Shown here piece after piece: positions 1-7,761 of a DNA stretch of 64,000 bases. The first letter of the stretch is position 1, and the number at the start of each line of letters is the position of its first letter. Below the pieces are notes generated by a model that saw only the letters and a list, made by a program, of their open reading frames with translations, was not told where the DNA came from and ran no database searches. The position numbers and the translations under genes were made by a program. Where the stretch lies: contig NZ_JOCX01000010.1 of the NCBI RefSeq assembly GCF_000717915.1, forward strand, positions 186,001 to 250,000, given 5' to 3'. This stretch comes from Streptomyces sp. NRRL S-244. GTDB lineage: Bacteria > Actinomycetota > Actinomycetes > Streptomycetales > Streptomycetaceae.

Positions 1-55
1 GACATGGGGACCAGGCATGCCCCCTATGATCCCGCCCCGCGCGATGCCCGTCACC

Positions 56-83
56 CGTATTTCGCCGCGCGTATTTCGCCGCG
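56..83. repeat. 14-bp tandem direct repeat upstream of terD
   Basis: The 14-mer CGTATTTCGCCGCG occurs twice in perfect tandem (56-69 and 70-83) and ends 1 bp before a candidate -35 element. It may be a regulator-binding repeat or simple slippage. Only the repeat itself is seen directly. Confidence 0.6.
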
Positions 84-84
84 C

Positions 85-111
85 GGAACCTACCGGCCCC
101 CTCGCCGCGTT
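85..111 (+). promoter_or_regulatory. Candidate ECF-sigma-type promoter for terD
   Basis: GGAAC at 85-89 and GTT at 109-111 are separated by 19 bp. This resembles the GGAAY-N18/19-GTT pattern of SigR/SigE-like promoters in Streptomyces. The position, about 65 bp before the terD start, fits. The match is short, so this is inference. Confidence 0.3.
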
Positions 112-177
112 ATGTAGGTCAGCGGTACCTTGGCCACGATCTCGCGGCCAAGCGAAGAGGAAGGGACACCAGTCAAA

Positions 178-753
178 ATGGCAGTAAGCCTGTCCAAGGG
201 CGGCAACGTCTCGCTCACGAAGGAGGCCCCCGGCCTCAGCGCCGTCACGGTCGGCCTCGGCTGGGACGTCCGTACGACGACCGGTGTCGACTTCGACCTG
301 GACGCCTCCGCCATCGCGGTCAACGCGATGGGCAAGGTCGTCTCCGACGGTCACTTCGTCTTCTTCAACAACAAGTCCACCCCGGACCAGAGCATCGTCC
401 ACACCGGTGACAACCGCACCGGCGAGGGCTCCGGCGACGACGAGTCCATCAACGTCAACCTCGCCACTCTCGCGGCCGACGTGGACAAGATCGTCTTCCC
501 GGTCTCGATCTACGACGCCGACGCCCGCAGCCAGAACTTCGGCCAGGTCCGCAACGCGTACATCCGCGTCGTGAACCAGGCCGGCGGCGCCGAGATCGCC
601 CGCTACGACCTCTCCGAGGACGCGGCCACCGAGACCGCCATGGTCTTCGGCGAGCTCTACCGCAACGGCGCGGAGTGGAAGTTCCGCGCGGTCGGCCAGG
701 GTTACGCCTCCGGCCTGACCGGCATCGCGCAGGACTTCGGCGTCAACGTCTGA
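178..753 (+). CDS. TerD-family stress protein
   Basis: This 191-aa protein is a full-length single TerD domain, the calcium-binding beta-sandwich of tellurite and general stress-resistance proteins, acting in the cytoplasm. Diagnostic segments are GLGWDVR near residues 26-32, DFDLDASA at 38-45 and the acidic [14 protein letters not shown] stretch at about 76-89, where TerD proteins bind Ca2+. The ATG at 178 follows a purine-rich Shine-Dalgarno (gaagaggaaggga) and begins the typical [13 protein letters not shown]; an in-frame upstream extension lacks family similarity. Streptomycetes carry several TerD paralogues linked to Ca2+ signalling and differentiation. Which paralogue this is cannot be decided here. 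Confidence 0.93.
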   Translation: MAVSLSKGGNVSLTKEAPGLSAVTVGLGWDVRTTTGVDFDLDASAIAVNAMGKVVSDGHFVFFNNKSTPDQSIVHTGDNRTGEGSGDDESINVNLATLAADVDKIVFPVSIYDADARSQNFGQVRNAYIRVVNQAGGAEIARYDLSEDAATETAMVFGELYRNGAEWKFRAVGQGYASGLTGIAQDFGVNV

Positions 754-827
754 GTCTGCGCCCGAGGCCGAGGCTGACGCCGAGGCCGAGGCAGAGGCCG
801 AACCTGAGCCCGACCGGCCCAAAACGC

Positions 828-874
828 CGTAGCGAAGCCCCCTCCCGGCCGTCCGGGGAGGGGGCTTCGCTACG
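828..874 (+). terminator. 19-bp-stem hairpin after terD
   Basis: Two 19-nt arms (828-846 and 856-874) are exact reverse complements around a 9-nt loop, forming a very stable GC-rich hairpin typical of Streptomyces terminators. There is no T-tract. It ends only 9 nt before the GTG of the next gene, so it also occupies that gene's ribosome-binding region. Confidence 0.8.
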
Positions 875-883
875 GTTCGGCAG

Positions 884-1399
884 GTGATCCTGCAACCGCT
901 CGCACCCGTGGACGGCGCCCTGCCGGGCCCGGTCCTCACCGAGATCGCCGCGCTCTACGCGACCAACCACGCCTTCTTCGAGCTCAGCGGCGATTTCCCC
1001 GACCCGGACCGCATCACGGTCGAACAAGTCGCGGCGGCCCTCGCCGACGAACTGGCCCACGACGGCGCCGAGGTGCTCCTGGCCCGCTCCGCCGGCCGGC
1101 TGGTCGGCCTGGCCGCCACCCTGGCCCACCACCCGGACCCGGCCTCCCGCGACCCGGACCCGTGGATCGGCCTGCTGCTCATCGACGCCACCGCGCACCG
1201 CGCGGGGTACGGGAGCGCCGTCGCCGGCCTCGTCGAGGACCGCTTCCGCGCCGCGGGCCGGACCGGCGTACGGCTGGCCGTACTCGACAACAACCCCGCC
1301 GGCCTGGCGTTCTGGCAGTCCCGGGGCTACACCGCGCTGCGCCACGCCGAGGACCGCGAGCACGGCCGCGACTGCACGGTCCTGCGCAAGGCCCTGTAG
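884..1399 (+). CDS. GNAT family N-acetyltransferase
   Basis: A 171-aa protein with one Gcn5-related acetyltransferase fold, predicted to move an acetyl group from acetyl-CoA to an unknown amine. The acetyl-CoA loop corresponds to the LLIDATAHRAGYGSAVAGLVED segment, followed by the conserved C-terminal NNPAGLAFWQSRGY helix typical of GNATs. The GTG at 884 lies 9 nt after a long hairpin and has no separate Shine-Dalgarno. Translation may therefore be leaderless from a promoter inside the terD tail, or read-through dependent. It converges with the M1 peptidase gene, leaving 22 bp between stops. Confidence 0.85.
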   Translation: MILQPLAPVDGALPGPVLTEIAALYATNHAFFELSGDFPDPDRITVEQVAAALADELAHDGAEVLLARSAGRLVGLAATLAHHPDPASRDPDPWIGLLLIDATAHRAGYGSAVAGLVEDRFRAAGRTGVRLAVLDNNPAGLAFWQSRGYTALRHAEDREHGRDCTVLRKAL

Positions 1400-1421
1400 G
1401 ACCGCCTGCCGCGACGGACGG

Positions 1422-2843
1422 CTACTTCGGCCGGTCCTCCCCGTACAGCCAGACGTCCCAGACCTTCTTCAGGTCGTGCCCCGTCGACCGCTCCGCGTAC
1501 GCGGTGAAGTCGGCCGTACTCGCGTTCCCGTACCGGTGGTCGGTGGCCCAGCCGCGCAGCAGGGCGAAGAACTTCTCGTCGCCGACCTCCTGCCGGATCC
1601 GCTGGAGGACCATCGCGCCCCGGACGTACACCGGGGTCTCGGAGATGTCCTTCGCGCTGGGCGGGTCGGCGGGCGGGAAGGCGGCCCAGTCGGATTCGGC
1701 GTCCTCGTCCACCGCGGTGTCGCCGGTGAGGTAAGCGTCGAAGTGCTGCTGGGCGGTGGTGCCGCCGTGGTCCTCGGACCACAGCCATTCGGCGTAGGTC
1801 GCGAAGCCCTCGTTGAGCCACATGTCCTTCCAGGACTTCGGCGACACCGAGTCGCCGAACCACTGGTGGGCCGTCTCGTGCAGGACGAGTTTCTCGTCGG
1901 GCGCTCCGGAGAAGACGGGTTTGGTCTGCGTCTCCAGCGCGTACGCGAGGGATTGGGCCGGCAGCACGATCGCCCCGGCGGTGGCGAAGGGGTACGGGCC
2001 GAACCTGCGGCTGCCCCACTCCACGATCTCCGGCAGCCGCGCGAGCGCCGGGGCACTGGCGGCCGCCTCGGCGGGTGCCACGGCCTCGTACAGGGCGACC
2101 CCGGAGGGGGTCTTGCCGGTCGTCACCTTGAACTTCCCGATCGCGGCGGTGGCCAGGTAGCTCGCCATCGGCTCCGGGTTGTGCCACACGAATTCCGTCT
2201 GCCCGCCGGGGGTGTCGGTCCGGGAGGTCAACTCGCCGTTCGAGACCGCCTCGTAGCCCTTGGGCACGGTCAGGGTGATGTCGTACGTGGCCTTGTCGCT
2301 GGGGTGGTGGTTCCCGGGGAACCAGGCCATCGACCCGATCGGCTCACCGACCCCGACGGCCCCGTCGGCCGTGGTGATCCAGCCCTCCTCGGAGCCGTCC
2401 GCGTCCGTGATGGGCTGCGGCTTGCCGCGGTAGTCGATCTCCGTACGGAAGACCTCGCCCTTCTTGAGGTCCTTGGAGGGACGCACCGTCAGCTCCCGGC
2501 CGGTGCGGTTGTACCGGGCGGCCTCGCCCTGCACGGTGACGCCCTCGACCTTCAGGCCGGCGAGGTCGAGGTTGAAGGAGCTGAGCCCCTGCCCGGCGCG
2601 GGCGGTGATGACGGCGGTGGCGTTCAACTCCCCGTCGGCGGGGTCGTAGTCGAGGTCCAGGTCGTAGTGCTCGATCTGGTAGCCGCCGTTGCCGGCCTTG
2701 GGGAAGTACGGATCGCGCAGCCCGGACGCACCGGGCCGCCCCTGCACCGTGCCGGCCGTACACGCCGTGGTGAGGGCGAGCAGGACGGCAGCGGCGGCGG
2801 CAGGGGCGGCGGCGAGGCGGGAGGGTGCGCGGCGGTGTTCCAC
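1422..2843 (-). CDS. M1-family zinc aminopeptidase, lipoprotein
   Basis: This 473-aa protein begins with a lipoprotein-type signal (hydrophobic alanine-rich core, Cys28 in LTTACTAG) and is predicted to be anchored outside the membrane. The M1 peptidase signature is complete: H322-E-T-A-H326 followed 19 residues later by E345 in WLNEGF, together the zinc-binding HEXXH-X18-E set. The exopeptidase GAMEN-like strand appears as YALETQT around residues 302-308. It lacks the large C-terminal ERAP-like domain, as in short actinobacterial members. The GTG start at 2843 opens the signal sequence. It should trim N-terminal residues from peptides, with unknown substrate. Confidence 0.9.
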   Translation of the reverse strand: MEHRRAPSRLAAAPAAAAAVLLALTTACTAGTVQGRPGASGLRDPYFPKAGNGGYQIEHYDLDLDYDPADGELNATAVITARAGQGLSSFNLDLAGLKVEGVTVQGEAARYNRTGRELTVRPSKDLKKGEVFRTEIDYRGKPQPITDADGSEEGWITTADGAVGVGEPIGSMAWFPGNHHPSDKATYDITLTVPKGYEAVSNGELTSRTDTPGGQTEFVWHNPEPMASYLATAAIGKFKVTTGKTPSGVALYEAVAPAEAAASAPALARLPEIVEWGSRRFGPYPFATAGAIVLPAQSLAYALETQTKPVFSGAPDEKLVLHETAHQWFGDSVSPKSWKDMWLNEGFATYAEWLWSEDHGGTTAQQHFDAYLTGDTAVDEDAESDWAAFPPADPPSAKDISETPVYVRGAMVLQRIRQEVGDEKFFALLRGWATDHRYGNASTADFTAYAERSTGHDLKKVWDVWLYGEDRPK

Positions 2844-2884
2844 GCGCCCGATCCTATGGGCGCCCGATGTCGTACTTCGGGGGA

Positions 2885-3451
2885 TTACTTCTCCAGGGAG
2901 TCGACGCCGGCCTTGGCGTACTTCTCGTCCAGGTCGCCGCTCGGGGCGCCGGCCACGCCGATGCCGGCGACCGGGGCGCCCTTGGCCTGCACCGGGGTGC
3001 CGCCGCCGAGGAAGAGGGTGCCGGGGATGTCCTTCAGGTTCGGGGTCTGGGCGAGACGGCCCGCGAGCACCGAGGTCGGGGCGTTCCAGGACACGGCGGT
3101 GAAGGCCTTGCGCTGCGCCGACTCGTAGGACTGCGGGCCCGCGCCGTCGCCGCGCAGGGTGACGATGGTGTTGCCGTTGCGGTCCACGACCGCGACCGTC
3201 ACCTTCTGGTTCTCCTTCTGCGCGGCGTCCAGCGCGGCCTGGGCGGCGCGGGTGGCGGCGTCGACGGTGAGGTGGGTCGTGGTGGTGAAGTTCTTCTCGT
3301 TCGCCCCGCCGTCCTTCTTCGCGGTGGCGGCGGCAGCGGCGGCCGGGGCGGACTCGGTCTGCGCGGCGCTGGCGCTGACCGCGCCGAAGGTCCCGGCGCC
3401 GAGCGCGACGGCGAGAGCGGTACCGGTGAGAACGCGGGTGCGGGTGTTCAT
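2885..3451 (-). CDS. hbpS: HbpS-like secreted haem-binding sensor protein
   Basis: A 188-aa protein with a Sec signal peptide (MNTRTRVLTGTALAVALGAG, cleavage near ASA-AQ) and a GlcG/HbpS domain. Visible family segments are THLTVDAATRAAQAALDAA, VAVVDRNGNTIVTLRGDGAG, SAQRKAFTA and GGGTPV. In S. reticuli, HbpS is an extracytoplasmic octamer that binds haem and iron and controls the sensor kinase SenS under oxidative stress. The genes immediately divergent here encode a matching NarL-type sensor kinase and regulator, which strongly supports that assignment. The ATG at 3451 is chosen because it opens the signal peptide; the longer in-frame extension has no export signal. Confidence 0.85.
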   Translation of the reverse strand: MNTRTRVLTGTALAVALGAGTFGAVSASAAQTESAPAAAAAATAKKDGGANEKNFTTTTHLTVDAATRAAQAALDAAQKENQKVTVAVVDRNGNTIVTLRGDGAGPQSYESAQRKAFTAVSWNAPTSVLAGRLAQTPNLKDIPGTLFLGGGTPVQAKGAPVAGIGVAGAPSGDLDEKYAKAGVDSLEK

Positions 3452-3565
3452 GTCTGCTGCTCCTGGGTGCATCGGCTGAGTACGTCGGCTCGTCCTGCTG
3501 CTCCAAGCCTGGGGCCGCACCCGGCCCCGACCGGTCCCCGTACCGGCTCGCGACGGCTGCCGCAC

Positions 3566-3587
3566 CGGTTGACCCCGGGGTCAACCG
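3566..3587. promoter_or_regulatory. Perfect 22-bp palindrome between hbpS and senS
   Basis: CGGTTGACCCC (3566-3576) is immediately followed by its exact reverse complement GGGGTCAACCG (3577-3587). It sits 115 bp before hbpS and 102 bp before senS and contains a TTGACC -35-like hexamer on each strand. It is a good candidate operator for SenR or another regulator of both genes. The palindrome is seen; its role is inferred. Confidence 0.6.
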
Positions 3588-3689
3588 ATCGGTCGATGCG
3601 GAGCGGGTACGGGTGCGGATTGGCTGGTCGGCGCCATCGCGTACGACCAGGCACGATGGAGGAGCCAGACACCGACCCGGGAGCCCGCT

Positions 3690-4934
3690 GTGAGCCACGT
3701 GAGCCGCGTACCGCCACAGGCGCCGGGGGTGCCGGGTGCGCCGGGTACGGCAGGTGCGCCCGGGGCACCGGGTGCGCCCGGGAAGGCGGACACGCGGGCC
3801 CTGGCGGCCGTCATGCACACGGCGTTCTTCCTGCTGCTCGGCGCCTCGGTGGCCCGCTTCCTGCTGCGCCACCCCGGCTCGCCCAGCACCCCGTGGATCC
3901 TCGCCCTCAGCATCACGCTGGCCCTGCTGTACGTGCTCGGCCCCGCGCTGGGGGCCGCGCCCACCGTGCGCCGGCTGCTCTGGCTCGGGCTGGTGGTGGC
4001 GGTCTGGGTGGTCCTGGTCGTCCTCGCGCCCAGCTTCGCCTGGTGCGCCGTCCCCCTCTTCTTCACCGCCCTGCGCACCCTGCCGCCCCGCGCGGCGATC
4101 GTCCTGGTGGCCCTGCTGACGGTGTTCGTGGTGGCGGCCCAGCTCAAGCTCTCGCGCGAGTTCGACCCGAACCTGCTGCTGGCCCCGCCCGCGATCGCGG
4201 CCCTGGCCACCGCCGTCTTCGTCCACATGGAGCGCCAGGCCGAGTCCCAGCGCGCCCTGATCGACGACCTGATCCGCACCCGCCGCGAGCTGGCCGCCAC
4301 CGAGCGCCGCGAGGGCACCCTCGCCGAGCGGCAGCGGCTGTCGATGGAGATCCACGACACGCTCGCCCAGCACCTGTCCAGCCAGCAGATGCTGCTCCAG
4401 GCCGCGGACCGCACCTGGGACAGCGACCCGGCCACCGCCCGCGCGCACGTCCGTACCGCCACCGGCATCGCGGCGCGCGGGCTGGCGGAGGCACGGCGCC
4501 TGGTCCACGACCTGGCCCCGCCGGAGCTCGAAGGGGGCGGCGGCCTCGCGGAGGCGCTGCGCGCGCTCGACGCGGGCCCGGACATCGAGGTCCGCTTCCA
4601 CCTGGAGGGCACGCCGGCCCCGCTCCCGGACCGGGTCCAGTCGGCGCTGCTGCGGATCGCGCAGGGCGCGCTGGCCAACGTACGGGAGCACGCGCACGCC
4701 CGGACCGCGGCCCTGACCCTGAGCTTCCTGGGCGACCAGGTGGTCCTGGACGTCGCGGACGACGGCGCGGGCTTCACCGAGCCGCGCGGGGCGGGAGCGG
4801 CCGGGGACCGCGGGCACGGACTCCCGGCGATGCGCGCCCGCGTCCGCCAGCTCGGCGGCACCCTGACCCTCGAATCCACCCCCGGCGAGGGCACGGTCCT
4901 CTCCGCGGCCATCCCCCTGGAGCCCCCCGTATGA
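3690..4934 (+). CDS. senS: SenS-like sensor histidine kinase (NarL/HPK7 type)
   Basis: A 414-aa membrane kinase. Residues 1-33 are a proline/glycine-rich lead with GAPG repeats; about five hydrophobic segments follow (roughly 41-165), then a HisKA_3 dimerisation domain with phospho-acceptor H222 in SMEIHDTLAQHL, and an HATPase domain with DVADDGAGF and GHGLPAMRARV. This layout, with few extracytoplasmic residues, matches SenS of S. reticuli, which responds to extracellular HbpS. The stop overlaps the start of the next gene (ATGA), so kinase and regulator are translationally coupled. Divergent hbpS is 238 bp away. Confidence 0.85.
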   Translation: MSHVSRVPPQAPGVPGAPGTAGAPGAPGAPGKADTRALAAVMHTAFFLLLGASVARFLLRHPGSPSTPWILALSITLALLYVLGPALGAAPTVRRLLWLGLVVAVWVVLVVLAPSFAWCAVPLFFTALRTLPPRAAIVLVALLTVFVVAAQLKLSREFDPNLLLAPPAIAALATAVFVHMERQAESQRALIDDLIRTRRELAATERREGTLAERQRLSMEIHDTLAQHLSSQQMLLQAADRTWDSDPATARAHVRTATGIAARGLAEARRLVHDLAPPELEGGGGLAEALRALDAGPDIEVRFHLEGTPAPLPDRVQSALLRIAQGALANVREHAHARTAALTLSFLGDQVVLDVADDGAGFTEPRGAGAAGDRGHGLPAMRARVRQLGGTLTLESTPGEGTVLSAAIPLEPPV

Positions 4935-5584
4935 CGACCGGAACCGGAACCGGCCCGACCCCGATGACGACGATCCTGCTCTGCGACGACCACGCGGTGG
5001 TCCGCGCCGGCCTGCTGGCGCTGCTCGGCAGCGCGCCCGACATCGAGGTCCTGGGCGAGGCGGGCAGCGGCGAGGAGGCCGTGGCCCTGGCGGCGAAGCT
5101 GCGCCCGGACGTGGTGCTGATGGACCTCCAGCTGGGCGAGGGCATCGACGGGGTCGAGGCCACCCGCCGCATCACGGCGGTGACCGACCCGCCGCACGTA
5201 CTGGTCCTGACGACGTACGACACGGACGCGGACGTCACCCGGGCCATCGCGGCGGGCGCCACGGGCTACCTGCTGAAGGCGGAGCGCCCGGAGGAGCTGT
5301 TCGCCGCGATCCACTCGGCGGCTGCGGGCCGCACCACGCTCTCCCCGCCGGTGGCGAGCCGCGTGATGGCCCACATGCGGGGCTCGCGCCCGACGCTGAC
5401 GGACCGCGAACTGGACATCCTGGGCCAGCTGGCGCGGGGCCTGGGCAACCGGGACATCGCCCGGGCCCTGTTCATCAGCGAGGCCACGGTCAAGACCCAC
5501 CTGGGCCGCATCTACGACAAGCTCGGCGTGGACACCCGGGCGGGAGCGGTCTCGGTGGCCAAGGAGCAGCGCCTCCTTCCGTAA
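4931..5584 (+). CDS. senR: SenR-like response regulator (NarL/FixJ family)
   Basis: A 217-aa regulator with a receiver domain (acidic pocket in LLCDDHAVVRAG, phospho-acceptor D65 in VVLMDLQLGEG, later LKAERP lysine) and a LuxR-type helix-turn-helix (TDRELDILGQLARGLGNRDIARALFISEATVKTHLGRIYDKLGV, residues about 155-200). The ATG at 4931 overlaps the kinase stop codon. An alternative internal ATG at 4964 would remove the MTTGTGTGPTP lead. In the characterised system SenR controls hbpS and redox genes such as a catalase-peroxidase; by context it should act here on the hbpS/senS intergenic region. Confidence 0.88.
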   Translation: MTTGTGTGPTPMTTILLCDDHAVVRAGLLALLGSAPDIEVLGEAGSGEEAVALAAKLRPDVVLMDLQLGEGIDGVEATRRITAVTDPPHVLVLTTYDTDADVTRAIAAGATGYLLKAERPEELFAAIHSAAAGRTTLSPPVASRVMAHMRGSRPTLTDRELDILGQLARGLGNRDIARALFISEATVKTHLGRIYDKLGVDTRAGAVSVAKEQRLLP

Positions 5585-5740
5585 CGTGCCGGTCGGGGGC
5601 GGGATCCGGACACCGGGCGGGGCGTGTTCGGACAACCGTCCCGGGATCCCCGCGAATCCTTGTCGCAGACCTGCCAAAGCCGTGCCCCGCCCTGTCACGC
5701 TCTCTCGCGCCGCCACCCCGGCCACCGCGAAGGAGCCCGA

Positions 5741-6895
5741 GTGACCCACCCCACGTCCTCTCGCCGCACCCGCCTCGCCGTCCTCCTCGGGACGGCCGCC
5801 GTCCTGACGACCACGGCGATGACGGCCCCGGCGACGGCCGCGGCCGAGACCCCGTACGGCACCGCCGGCACCGGCGTCGGCCCCGGCATCGGAACCGGAA
5901 TCGGGCCCGGACCCGTCGCCGCCATCGGCACGGGCCACGGCCAGCACGCCGGCACCGTCCCCCTCAGCACCTACTTCACCGGCAGCGCCTACCAGCTCCG
6001 CGACACCACCCGCGGCAACCAGCGCACCCTCGACGCCATGAACCAGACCGGCGGCGGCACCCTCTTCACCGACCCCGACAACGACTGGGGCGGTACCGGC
6101 ACCCCCGCCGACCGCCAGTCCGCCGGCGTGGACGCCCACTACGCCACCGCCGTCACCTGGGACTTCTACAAGGGCGTCCTCGGCCGCAACGGCATCCGCG
6201 GCGACGGCACCGGCATCACCTCCCGCGTGCACTACGGCAACAACTACCCCAACGCCTTCTTCGACCCGAGCTGCTTCTGCGCCAACTACGGCGACGACCC
6301 CGCCACCGGCAAGACCCTCGCCACTCTCGACATCGTCGGCCACGAGCTCACCCACGGCGTGATCGCCTCCACCGCCGGCCTCGGCTCCTCCGGCGAGCCC
6401 GGCGGGCTGGGCGAAGGCACGGCCGACATCCTCGGCACCGCGATCGAGTTCTTCGCCGACAACACCACCGACGTCGGCGACTACTTCATCGGCGAACGCG
6501 TCTTCACCGACGGCCCCCTGCGCCGCATGGACCACCCCAGCCTCGACGGCCACTCCCGCGACTACTGGTCACGCGACATCGGCACCCTGGACCCGTACGC
6601 CGCCTCCGGCCCCGCCCGGCACTTCTTCTACCTCCTCGCCGAGGGCAGCGGCCCCAAGGAGATCAACAAGATCTCCTACGACTCCCCCACCTACGACGGC
6701 TCCAAGCTGCTCGGCATCGGCCGGGACAAGGCCGTCCGCATCTGGTACCGGGCCCTGAGCACCTACATGACCTCCACCACCAACTACGCCCGCGCCCGTA
6801 CCGCCACGCTCACGGCCGCCGCCGACCTCTACGGCCCCGCAAGCGCGGAATACGGCCGCGTCGCCGCCGCCTGGACCGCCGTCAACGTCCGCTGA
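5741..6895 (+). CDS. Secreted M4 (thermolysin-like) metalloprotease
   Basis: A 384-aa protein with a Sec signal peptide (TRLAVLLGTAAVLTTTAMTAPATAAA) and a thermolysin-type peptidase domain. Zinc ligands and catalytic residues are visible: H201-E202-L-T-H205, E225 in GGLGEGTADILG, and the transition-state histidine equivalent H294 in SGPARHFFYLL. The classical FTP/PepSY prodomain found in most M4 precursors is missing; the catalytic domain starts soon after a Gly/Ile/Pro-rich linker. The GTG at 5741 is preceded by a good AAGGAG Shine-Dalgarno (5730-5735). It should degrade extracellular protein. A stable hairpin follows the stop. Confidence 0.9.
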   Translation: MTHPTSSRRTRLAVLLGTAAVLTTTAMTAPATAAAETPYGTAGTGVGPGIGTGIGPGPVAAIGTGHGQHAGTVPLSTYFTGSAYQLRDTTRGNQRTLDAMNQTGGGTLFTDPDNDWGGTGTPADRQSAGVDAHYATAVTWDFYKGVLGRNGIRGDGTGITSRVHYGNNYPNAFFDPSCFCANYGDDPATGKTLATLDIVGHELTHGVIASTAGLGSSGEPGGLGEGTADILGTAIEFFADNTTDVGDYFIGERVFTDGPLRRMDHPSLDGHSRDYWSRDIGTLDPYAASGPARHFFYLLAEGSGPKEINKISYDSPTYDGSKLLGIGRDKAVRIWYRALSTYMTSTTNYARARTATLTAAADLYGPASAEYGRVAAAWTAVNVR

Positions 6896-6899
6896 CGGG

Positions 6900-6942
6900 C
6901 CACCGCCGAACGCGGTTCCGGCAGGCGTTGCGGGGGCGGTGG
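6900..6942 (+). terminator. Hairpin after the M4 protease gene
   Basis: CCACCGCC (6900-6907) pairs with GGCGGTGG (6935-6942), with an inner AACGC/GCGTT stem. It starts just after the protease stop codon, as expected for a factor-independent terminator. Confidence 0.6.
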
Positions 6943-7148
6943 TCCGCGATGCCGGGCGGTGGTGACGGCGATGTTGCGGTGGGGCGGCGTCCGTGACGTG
7001 CGGGGCATGCGCCTCGGGCAGGCCCGCAGCCGCCCATGCCCGCCGGGGCGGCTGCCGGATGCGGCCTGCGGCCCGTCATCCACCGGCTCAGGACGCCCCA
7101 CCGGCGTCCCGTCCCACGTACCCGCCCCACCGTGACACCATCGGGTAC

Positions 7149-7652
7149 GTGCTCGACATCGGCTACTCCCTCTCCCGGCGCTTCCCGGACCCCCCGCAGA
7201 CCGACTACCGCTCGGCGGACGTCCACTCCCTGCGCCACGACCTGTTCTGCGGGGACGTCTACCTCGCCGACACCATCAAGGACCGGGAAGTGTCCACAGC
7301 CTGGGGATGGGTGCCCGTACTGGACTTCGCCTGGGCGCTCTGCGACATCGTCGAGCAGCTCGACCAGGACCCGCGCGGCAGCCGCTCCGCCCACCGCCAG
7401 TACGCCGAACTCGACTTCACCGAGTCCACCGACCGCATGCTCTTCGAGCGCCGCTTCGGCTGGGTGGACGTCGAGGCCGACTGGATGCCGCCGGAGGAGG
7501 AGCCGCTGACCTTCAGCCACCGCCTGCTGCGCCGCGAGGCCCGCGACTTCCTGCACGACCTGGTCGCCGACCTCATCGACATGCACGACGGCCTGGCCGA
7601 CAACCCCGCCATCTGGACCCTCCAGGCCCGCTTCCCCCGCGTCCCGGCGTAG
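7149..7652 (+). CDS. Conserved hypothetical protein
   Basis: A soluble, acidic 167-aa protein that I cannot assign. It has no signal peptide and no clear membrane segment. It is rich in Trp and aromatic residues (STAWGWVPVLDFAWALCDIVEQL, FGWVDVEADWM) and ends in a helical RREARDFLHDLVADLIDMHDGLADNPAIWTLQARF segment. Codon usage (G/C in third positions) is that of a real gene. The GTG at 7149 is the first plausible start, as upstream in-frame sequence is Pro/Arg-rich and unlike protein. It converges with the pentapeptide-repeat gene across low-complexity DNA. Confidence 0.75.
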   Translation: MLDIGYSLSRRFPDPPQTDYRSADVHSLRHDLFCGDVYLADTIKDREVSTAWGWVPVLDFAWALCDIVEQLDQDPRGSRSAHRQYAELDFTESTDRMLFERRFGWVDVEADWMPPEEEPLTFSHRLLRREARDFLHDLVADLIDMHDGLADNPAIWTLQARFPRVPA

Positions 7653-7733
7653 CCCCGGCAGGCCGGGCGGCCCGGCGTAGCCCCGGGCGGCCCGGCTGGA
7701 CCCGGTGACCCGGCGGGCGGCAGGACCCGGTGG

Positions 7734-7760
7734 CCCGGCAGGCCCGGCAGGCCCGGCAGG
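7734..7760. repeat. Three perfect 9-bp tandem repeats
   Basis: CCCGGCAGG is repeated three times without mismatch (7734-7742, 7743-7751, 7752-7760) inside a longer CCCGG-rich spacer between two convergent genes. It is probably slippage-generated low complexity. Confidence 0.6.
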
Positions 7761-7761
7761 A

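Noticed and set aside
1422..4817. A continuous minus-strand open frame of over 1100 codons covering the M1 peptidase and beyond
   Set aside because: Only the first part (1422-2843) has family features; the rest is the reverse frame of the HbpS and SenS genes with Arg/Gly/Pro-rich, unbiased translation typical of GC-rich DNA.
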